Shown here: positions 33,823 to 38,870 of the stretch, one piece after another
Numbering within the stretch: position 1 is the stretch's first letter
How the letters are laid out: each line of letters starts with the position of its first letter
Source of the DNA: Rummeliibacillus stabekisii
GTDB taxonomy: Bacteria; Bacillota; Bacilli; Bacillales_A; Planococcaceae
DNA length: 38,870 bases
Assembly: GCF_007988965.1 (NCBI RefSeq)
Contig: NZ_BJVD01000007.1
Span: forward strand, 98,625-137,494
Reading direction: 5' to 3'
Notes under the pieces: model-generated
What the model was told of the DNA's origin: nothing
The model's database searches: none
What the model saw: only the letters and a program-made list of their open reading frames with translations
Program-made: the position numbers and the translations under genes

Positions 33823-33848
33823 GTTTAATCCTTATATAGTGCGGGTAT
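33823..33848 (+). promoter_or_regulatory. SigB promoter of rsbV-rsbW-sigB
   Basis: GTTTAA (33823-33828), 14 bases, then GGGTAT (33843-33848): a full match to the SigB consensus. It lies between rsbT and rsbV and gives positive autoregulation of the operon, as at the internal promoter in B. subtilis. Confidence 0.92.
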
Positions 33849-33985
33849 TTCATATATGTTGGTCTAAAAATTGAAAGCAATAAATGATATACATACTTTC
33901 AAACAGGAACAATAACTTGTAGTATTTTAGTTAATGCATAGGTTTTTTATGCATTTTTATAGAGAACAATACAGGAGGGATAGAG

Positions 33986-34327
33986 ATGGACTTTAAATTA
34001 GACGTAGTAGAAGAAACAGGAAAGGTTCAAGCAATTCTTCAAGGAGAAATAGATGCTTATACTGCTCCTGTTTTAAGAGAGCAATTGGATGGTATTTCTA
34101 TATCAGAAGGCACTCAAGTAGAATTGAACTTTTCAAATGTAAATTATATGGATAGCACAGGTTTAAGTGTTATCGTTGCTTTTTATAAAAGCGTTGTAGC
34201 AAATGGTGGAGATATCGTACTTACTTGCCTATCTGAACGCCTAAAACGCTTATTTGACATCACAGGTTTAACGGATATTATGAACATCGAAGTTAGGAAG
34301 GTGATTTCAAACAATGAGAGAATTTGA
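33986..34327 (+). CDS. rsbV: Anti-anti-sigma factor RsbV
   Basis: This 113-residue STAS-domain protein binds RsbW when unphosphorylated and so frees SigB. The phosphorylation site is Ser57 in NVNYMDSTGLSVIVAFY. Length and pattern match B. subtilis RsbV (109). The ATG is preceded by CAGGAGGGA. Its last 14 bases overlap rsbW, a conserved arrangement. The SigB promoter upstream gives a leader of about 130 bases. Confidence 0.96.
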   Translation: MDFKLDVVEETGKVQAILQGEIDAYTAPVLREQLDGISISEGTQVELNFSNVNYMDSTGLSVIVAFYKSVVANGGDIVLTCLSERLKRLFDITGLTDIMNIEVRKVISNNERI

Positions 34328-34784
34328 TTATATGGAGATGCGCGTTCCTGCTAAAACGCAATATGTTGGTGTTGCTCGACTTGCTATTTCAGGATTGGCG
34401 AACCGTGTAGGTTTTTCATATGATGATATTGAAGATGTGAAAATTGCAGCGAGTGAAGCAATCACCAATGCGATTCAGCACGCATATGCAGACAAAGAAG
34501 ATGGAGAAGTTGTAATCGGCTGTGCCTTGTATAAGGACAAAATGGAAATCATGGTGGCCGACTATGGACGCAGTTTTAAATTCGAAGAGGTAAAAGAAAA
34601 GGTCGGTCCTTATCACGAAGAAGAAGATGTACAATTTATTCGTGAAGGAGGATTAGGTCTATACCTTATTGAAAGCCTTATGGATGAAGTGAAAGTACTC
34701 AACGACAATGGCGTGACTGTTTTCATGACAAAATTTGTATCACGAGAGCAGGTGAATGACCATGCGGAAACAATCTCCTTCTAG
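34314..34784 (+). CDS. rsbW: Anti-sigma B factor and kinase RsbW
   Basis: This 156-residue GHKL serine kinase binds SigB in unstressed cells and phosphorylates RsbV. The Bergerat nucleotide-binding features are visible: N box AASEAITNAIQHAY, MVADYGRSF (G1), and REGGLGLYLIESLMDEV (G2). Its size is close to the B. subtilis protein (160). The start overlaps rsbV and the end overlaps sigB, which keeps the three proteins in fixed proportion. GGAAGGTG lies about 12 bases upstream of the ATG. Confidence 0.95.
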   Translation: MREFDYMEMRVPAKTQYVGVARLAISGLANRVGFSYDDIEDVKIAASEAITNAIQHAYADKEDGEVVIGCALYKDKMEIMVADYGRSFKFEEVKEKVGPYHEEEDVQFIREGGLGLYLIESLMDEVKVLNDNGVTVFMTKFVSREQVNDHAETISF

Positions 34785-35541
34785 TTCGGCATCAAAAGAG
34801 CAAGTATTAGAATGGATCCAGCGTTTTCAACAAACTGAAGACGACGAGGCGCAAACTAATTTAGTTTTGCATTATCAATACTTGGTTGAATCCATCGCAA
34901 GAAAGTATTCTAATGGGCGCTCTTACCATGATGACATAGTACAAGTCGGCATGTTAGGCCTGCTTGGTGCTATTAGAAGGTTTGATTCTTCCTTTGGTCG
35001 TAGTTTTGAGGCTTTTGCGGTACCGACGATTATCGGTGAAATCAAACGCTACTTGAGAGATAAAACATGGGATGTCCATGTGCCAAGGCGTATTAAAGAA
35101 CTTGGCCCCAAAATTAAAGCAGCTGTTGAGTTTTTAACAACCGAAACGCAACGTTCACCCCAAGTTGCAGAAATTGCAGAATATCTTGAAGTAGAAGAAG
35201 ATGAAGTGTTGGAAGCGATGGAAATGAGCCAAAGTTATCAAGCACTTTCAATGGACAGACCTATTGATTCTGATGGCGATGGTAGCACTGCAACGTTATT
35301 TGATATAGTAGGGAAGCAGGATGATGAATACGAAAAGACAAACCGTCGTATTATTGTGGAAAACGCAATGAAGGAATTGTCAGAAAGAGAACGTCAAATT
35401 ATTCAGCTTACATACCTTCAACAGCTTAGCCAGAAAGAAGCTGGGGAGATGCTGGGTATATCCCAAATGCATGTCTCAAGATTGCAGCGTAAAGCTATCA
35501 AGAAACTGCAACAAATTATTGTTGCGTCAGGTGGTATTTAA
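34762..35541 (+). CDS. sigB: RNA polymerase general stress sigma factor SigB
   Basis: This 259-residue sigma-70-type factor of the SigB/SigF/SigG group directs transcription of the general stress regulon. Region 2 contains HYQYLVESIARKYSNG, DDIVQVGMLGLLGAIRRFD and FEAFAVPTIIGEIKRYLRDK. Region 3 has VHVPRRIKELGP. Region 4 has ELSERERQIIQLTYLQQLSQ and the helix-turn-helix EAGEMLGISQMHVSRLQRKA. I place the start at ATG 34762, six bases after AGGTGA; ATG 34756 touches that site. The order rsbV-rsbW-sigB confirms identity. The phosphatase gene rsbX, usually next, is absent; tex follows after a terminator. Confidence 0.95.
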   Translation: MRKQSPSSSASKEQVLEWIQRFQQTEDDEAQTNLVLHYQYLVESIARKYSNGRSYHDDIVQVGMLGLLGAIRRFDSSFGRSFEAFAVPTIIGEIKRYLRDKTWDVHVPRRIKELGPKIKAAVEFLTTETQRSPQVAEIAEYLEVEEDEVLEAMEMSQSYQALSMDRPIDSDGDGSTATLFDIVGKQDDEYEKTNRRIIVENAMKELSERERQIIQLTYLQQLSQKEAGEMLGISQMHVSRLQRKAIKKLQQIIVASGGI

Positions 35542-35542
35542 A

Positions 35543-35581
35543 AGAAGGACAGTTCAACTTTTGTTGAACTGTTCTTTTTTG
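35543..35581 (+). terminator. Intrinsic terminator of the sigB operon
   Basis: ACAGTTCAAC pairs with GTTGAACTGT around a short T-rich loop; A-rich and T-rich flanks extend the stem. It lies directly after sigB. Confidence 0.92.
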
Positions 35582-35644
35582 TTGCGAATAAGCAATGGCT
35601 ACTCTATGTTAAAATAGGGAAGTCAAAGGAAGGATAGTGAATAA

Positions 35645-37798
35645 ATGGACACTCAAAAAATGCATCAGCTTATTGCGAAAGAAATCGGCATTCGCACACA
35701 ACAAGTAGACCAAGTAATTCAATTGTTAGAAGCATCAAATACTGTACCCTTTATAGCTCGCTATCGAAAAGAAGCTACTGGATCACTAGATGAAGTCCAA
35801 ATTAAAGCGATTGAAGATCGCTATCATTATGTAATGCAGTTAGAGCAACGTAAACAAGAGGTTCTGCGTATTATCGAAGAACAAGGGAAGTTAACTGAAG
35901 AACTTACAAAAGATATTAATGAAGCTACTGTTTTGAAACGTGTAGAAGATTTATACCGACCATACAAACAAAAAAGAAGAACAAAAGCAACGATTGCAAA
36001 GGATAAAGGACTTGAACCATTGGCTGATAGCCTATTGCAATTTAACCAAACAGAAGTAGAAACCCTAGCTCTGCCTTTTATTAATGAAAATGTAGAAAGT
36101 GTTGAAGAGGCCTTGCAGGGAGCGAGTGACATTTTAGCTGAGAGATTTGCTGATGATGCAGCAATAAGAGAAAGCATTCGTCAGATTTCTTGGAAACAGG
36201 GAGTCATTCAATCAACTGTGAAAGCTAAAGAACTCGATGAAAAAAGTGTATTTGAAATGTATTACGACTATCAAGAACCTGTAAATAAAATTGTTCCTCA
36301 CCGAATTTTAGCTATTAATCGTGGAGAAAAAGAAGATATATTAAAGATTGGCATTGAAGTGCCGACTGAATCTATCTATCAACTCATGCGAAAAAAATGG
36401 ATTGTATCCACATCATCACCTTCTTCCAAACTAGTTGAAGTGGCTATAGAGGATGCATATAAACGATTAATCCAGCCATCAATTGAGCGTGAGATACGCA
36501 ATGAATTGACAGATAAAGCCGAAACACAGGCTATCCATATTTTTTCTGAAAATCTCAGAAATCTTCTATTGCAGCCTCCAATGAAAGGAAAGTATGTTTT
36601 AGGCGTAGACCCTGCGTATAGGACGGGCTGTAAATTAGCTGTAGTTGATGATACTGGTAAAATGCTTGAGATATCGGTTATTTATCCACATACAGCAAAA
36701 GCAGACATTAACAAATCCAAATCTATATTTAATGATTTGTTGAATCGCTATCCTATTTCTATTATCGCGATAGGGAACGGTACTGCATCCAGAGAGACAG
36801 AACAATTTGTTTCGGAATGTTTGAATGAATCCAATGCGAGTGCAGCTTATGTAATCGTTAATGAAGCAGGTGCAAGTGTTTACTCTGCCTCGCCAATTGC
36901 TAGAGAGGAATTCCCGGATTTACAGGTAGAACAGCGGAGTGCTGTCTCTATTGCAAGGCGATTGCAAGACCCACTAGCTGAGTTGGTGAAAATCGAACCA
37001 AAAGCTGTAGGTGTTGGCCAATACCAACACGATGTATCTCAAAAGAAACTTGCAGAACAACTCACCTTTATTGTAGAAACAGCAGTAAACCAAGTGGGGG
37101 TAGATGTGAATACAGCTTCTTCATCATTGCTTCAATATGTTTCAGGCCTATCAAAAACAGTAGCAGAAAATATCGTCAAAACAAGAGGAGAACAAGGAAA
37201 GTTTACTGCTCGCACGCAGTTAAAGAAAATACCTCGACTTGGTGCTAAGACTTATGAACAAGCTATTGGATTTTTAAGAATCCCAAATGCAAAGAATCCA
37301 TTAGATTCAACTGCTATACATCCAGAGAGCTATGATTTAGCAAACCGCATATTAGAAGCGGTAGGGTTAGATAAAAAACAAATAGGCACGGCAGAGGCAG
37401 AACAAGCAATTGCAAATTTAAATATAAAAGAGCTAAGTAAAGAATGGGAGATTGGCGAAGTTACATTGAAAGATGTGATTGATTCATTAATGAAACCTTC
37501 TCGGGATCCGCGGGATGCTTTTCCACAGCCCTTGCTTAAAAAAGATGTTTTAAAAATGGAGGATTTACAGCCAGGAATGGAACTTCAAGGAACAGTCCGC
37601 AATGTAGTCGACTTTGGAGCGTTTGTCGACATTGGCGTAAAGCAAGATGGACTTGTCCATATCTCAAAGCTGAAAAAAGGTTTTGTTAAACATCCATTAG
37701 ATGTAGTTTCATTGGGGGACATTGTCACTGTTTGGGTAGACAATGTAGAGAAGGATAAAGGTAGAATTGCTCTAACAATGCTTCCACCTAATCAATAA
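35645..37798 (+). CDS. tex: Tex-family transcription accessory/RNA-binding protein
   Basis: This 717-residue protein equals B. subtilis YdcI (719) and bacterial Tex. Domains in order are: N-terminal helical/HTH region with VPFIARYRKEATGSLDEVQI; YqgF-like RNase-H fold near 320-450 (VLGVDPAYRTGCKLAVVD); HhH region (VNTASSSLLQYVSGLSKTVA and GARTYEQAIGFLR-like); and a C-terminal S1 domain near 640-715 (GMELQGTVRNVVDFGAFVDI and GLVHISKL). Tex binds nucleic acids and influences transcription and RNA decay. The ATG follows AAGGAAGGATAG. It is monocistronic between the sigB terminator and a long hairpin at 37824-37913. Confidence 0.95.
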   Translation: MDTQKMHQLIAKEIGIRTQQVDQVIQLLEASNTVPFIARYRKEATGSLDEVQIKAIEDRYHYVMQLEQRKQEVLRIIEEQGKLTEELTKDINEATVLKRVEDLYRPYKQKRRTKATIAKDKGLEPLADSLLQFNQTEVETLALPFINENVESVEEALQGASDILAERFADDAAIRESIRQISWKQGVIQSTVKAKELDEKSVFEMYYDYQEPVNKIVPHRILAINRGEKEDILKIGIEVPTESIYQLMRKKWIVSTSSPSSKLVEVAIEDAYKRLIQPSIEREIRNELTDKAETQAIHIFSENLRNLLLQPPMKGKYVLGVDPAYRTGCKLAVVDDTGKMLEISVIYPHTAKADINKSKSIFNDLLNRYPISIIAIGNGTASRETEQFVSECLNESNASAAYVIVNEAGASVYSASPIAREEFPDLQVEQRSAVSIARRLQDPLAELVKIEPKAVGVGQYQHDVSQKKLAEQLTFIVETAVNQVGVDVNTASSSLLQYVSGLSKTVAENIVKTRGEQGKFTARTQLKKIPRLGAKTYEQAIGFLRIPNAKNPLDSTAIHPESYDLANRILEAVGLDKKQIGTAEAEQAIANLNIKELSKEWEIGEVTLKDVIDSLMKPSRDPRDAFPQPLLKKDVLKMEDLQPGMELQGTVRNVVDFGAFVDIGVKQDGLVHISKLKKGFVKHPLDVVSLGDIVTVWVDNVEKDKGRIALTMLPPNQ

Positions 37799-37823
37799 TA
37801 ATTAATTTTTAAATTTAAAGAGG

Positions 37824-37913
37824 CAAAGAAAATTAGCGGTGGTTTGTTATGAGGCAAGTACAGCCATCTGTCCATTTAAAATCTTAGCTTCCACCGCTAG
37901 TCTCTTTGTTTTT
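37824..37913 (+). terminator. Large hairpin terminator between tex and sprT
   Basis: TAGCGGTGG (37834-37842) pairs with CCACCGCTA (37891-37899). After a small internal loop, CAAAGA (37824-37829) pairs with TCTTTG (37903-37908), followed by a T-run. The apical loop is 48 bases, unusually large for a terminator. Confidence 0.75.
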
Positions 37914-37980
37914 CTTGCGTAAATAAAAAAACAGCAATATTCAAAACGAGAGTATACTTATTTATAAGGAGGGACATAAT

Positions 37981-38436
37981 ATGACAGATTGCGAACTACA
38001 AGAGCTCGTCTGCCAAATCTCCAAAGAAGTATTTCATAAACCATTTCGCCATCGGGCATATTTTAATTCTCGCCTCCGAACAACAGGTGGACGCTATTTG
38101 CTTAAATCTCATGATATAGAGGTTAACCCGAAAGCTTATGTGCAATTTGGTTTGAAAGAAGTAGAAGGAATCATCCGTCATGAGTTATGCCATTATCATC
38201 TTCATATAGAAGGAAAGGGATATAAACATCGTGATGCAGATTTTCGGACACTTTTAAAAGAAACAAATGCTCCTCGATTTTGTTCGAATTTAGAACAAAA
38301 GAAGAGACCGGTAAAGCGTGCTCAATATATCTATGTATGCACAGAATGCGGGTTAAGGTATAGCCGTAAGATACGTATGAACACAGATCGATATAGATGC
38401 GGCAAGTGTTTAGGGAAGCTAAAGATAATTAATTAA
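37981..38436 (+). CDS. ydcK: SprT-family zinc protein YdcK
   Basis: This 151-residue SprT-like protein has the metal-binding HExxH-type sequence in [12 protein letters not shown] (near 61-72) and an [21 protein letters not shown] segment before it (first 20 residues or fewer conserved). A C-terminal zinc ribbon has two CxxC-type pairs, [13 protein letters not shown] and [11 protein letters not shown]. Related eukaryotic Spartan proteins are DNA-protein crosslink proteases; the bacterial role is not settled. GGAGGGACAT precedes the ATG. Its position between tex and a tRNA cluster is the same as in B. subtilis. Confidence 0.92.
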   Translation: MTDCELQELVCQISKEVFHKPFRHRAYFNSRLRTTGGRYLLKSHDIEVNPKAYVQFGLKEVEGIIRHELCHYHLHIEGKGYKHRDADFRTLLKETNAPRFCSNLEQKKRPVKRAQYIYVCTECGLRYSRKIRMNTDRYRCGKCLGKLKIIN

Positions 38437-38455
38437 ACTTTTTTTGAAATAAGGG

Positions 38456-38484
38456 TTGACGTTTTATGGACAACCCCTTATACT
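38456..38484 (+). promoter_or_regulatory. SigA promoter of the tRNA cluster
   Basis: TTGACG (38456-38461), 17 bases, TATACT (38479-38484): each box has one mismatch. An imperfect inverted repeat (AAGGGTTG and CAACCCCTT, 38451-38479) overlaps the spacer. Confidence 0.85.
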
Positions 38485-38534
38485 TATAAAAGTCGACAGG
38501 GTGATAACACGCTGACACGACAGAATAATACTTT

Positions 38535-38611
38535 TCCGAAGTAGCTCAGTTGGTAGCAGCATCTGACTGTTAATCAGAGGGTCGCAGGTTCGAGTCCTGC
38601 CTTCGGAGCCA
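38535..38611 (+). tRNA. tRNA-Asn (GTT)
   Basis: The acceptor stem TCCGAAG pairs with CTTCGGA, the T loop is GGTTCGAGTCC, and the anticodon is GTT in CTGTTAA. The CCA end is encoded (38609-38611). Confidence 0.97.
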
Positions 38612-38612
38612 T

Positions 38613-38684
38613 GGCCCCTTGGTCAAGCGGTTAAGACACCGCCCTTTCACGGCGGTAACACGGGTTCGAATCCCGTAGGGGTCA
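38613..38684 (+). tRNA. tRNA-Glu (TTC)
   Basis: The acceptor stem GGCCCCT pairs with AGGGGTC, the T loop is GGTTCGAATCC, and the anticodon is TTC in CTTTCAC. CCA is not encoded. It starts one base after the preceding tRNA. Confidence 0.97.
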
Positions 38685-38694
38685 TTTTCATAAC

Positions 38695-38771
38695 GGTCCG
38701 GTAGTTCAGCTGGTTAGAATGCCTGCCTGTCACGCAGGAGGTCGCGGGTTCGAGTCCCGTCCGGACCGCCA
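38695..38771 (+). tRNA. tRNA-Asp (GTC)
   Basis: The acceptor stem GGTCCGG pairs with CCGGACC, the T loop is GGTTCGAGTCC, and the anticodon is GTC in CTGTCAC. The CCA end is encoded. Confidence 0.97.
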
Positions 38772-38778
38772 TTATGAA

Positions 38779-38853
38779 TGGGGTATAGCCAAGCGGTAAG
38801 GCAACGGATTTTGATTCCGTCATGCCCTGGTTCGAATCCAGGTACCCCAGCCA
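38779..38853 (+). tRNA. tRNA-Gln (TTG)
   Basis: The acceptor stem TGGGGTA pairs with TACCCCA, the T loop is GGTTCGAATCC, and the anticodon is TTG in TTTTGAT. The CCA end is encoded. The cluster may continue past the window edge. Confidence 0.97.
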
Positions 38854-38870
38854 TTCTTATTAATAGCTAC

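Noticed and set aside
1-38870. CRISPR arrays, insertion sequences, prophage or defence islands
   Set aside because: No regularly spaced repeats, transposase, integrase or phage genes were seen; the gene order is that of a conserved chromosome.

Overview
The window is low-GC Firmicute chromosome. Gene content, gene order and codon style suggest a Bacillales member, most likely the Planococcaceae side (Kurthia, Lysinibacillus or Rummeliibacillus type). The genus is an inference from gene content; no 16S is present. The right half (about 21.2 to 38.9 kb) follows the Bacillus subtilis ydb/ydc backbone: ddl, murF, (esterase), cshA, ydbS, ydbT, rhomboid ydcA, acpS, ydcC, alr, ndoAI-ndoA, an rsb-sigB module, tex (ydcI), sprT (ydcK), then a tRNA cluster. 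Strong Shine-Dalgarno sequences and many TTG starts (eleven chosen here) are typical of the group.

Left part (1-21 kb), short independent units. It holds the 3' end of an exodeoxyribonuclease III gene; a membrane-anchored penicillin-acylase-type Ntn hydrolase followed by a fluC/crcB fluoride-channel pair; a tandem-GNAT protein; mntR followed by cvfB; a secreted DUF1002 protein; a small GNAT protein; a DUF4064 membrane protein; a YtxH-like small protein behind a SigB-type promoter; a LytTR regulator divergent from an AraC regulator; a YidC insertase; a three-helix small membrane protein; a VanY-type carboxypeptidase lipoprotein; cardiolipin synthase; a TcyP-type cystine symporter; an MFS transporter behind a perfect 14-bp palindrome; a small unknown protein; a 45-residue protein; RodA; and a 249-residue unknown protein.

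Right part (21-39 kb), envelope, RNA and stress. Ddl and MurF supply and attach D-Ala-D-Ala and Alr supplies D-Ala, while RodA polymerises the wall. CshA and Tex act on RNA. AcpS activates acyl carrier protein. NdoAI/NdoA is a MazEF-type toxin-antitoxin pair. RsbV-RsbW-SigB is the stress partner switch, preceded by a full-consensus SigB promoter for autoregulation. An RsbT switch kinase lies just upstream, but rsbR, rsbS, rsbU and rsbX are absent here. The window ends with tRNA-Asn, -Glu, -Asp and -Gln behind a strong SigA promoter.

Most of the window is housekeeping and I see no phage, transposon, CRISPR or large new defence system. The best leads are in non-coding DNA: an esterase leader with four alternately complementary segments, the last being the ribosome binding site; a structured region ending in a terminator before the small membrane protein; hairpins in the cshA leader; the palindromic operator; and the reduced sigB locus.
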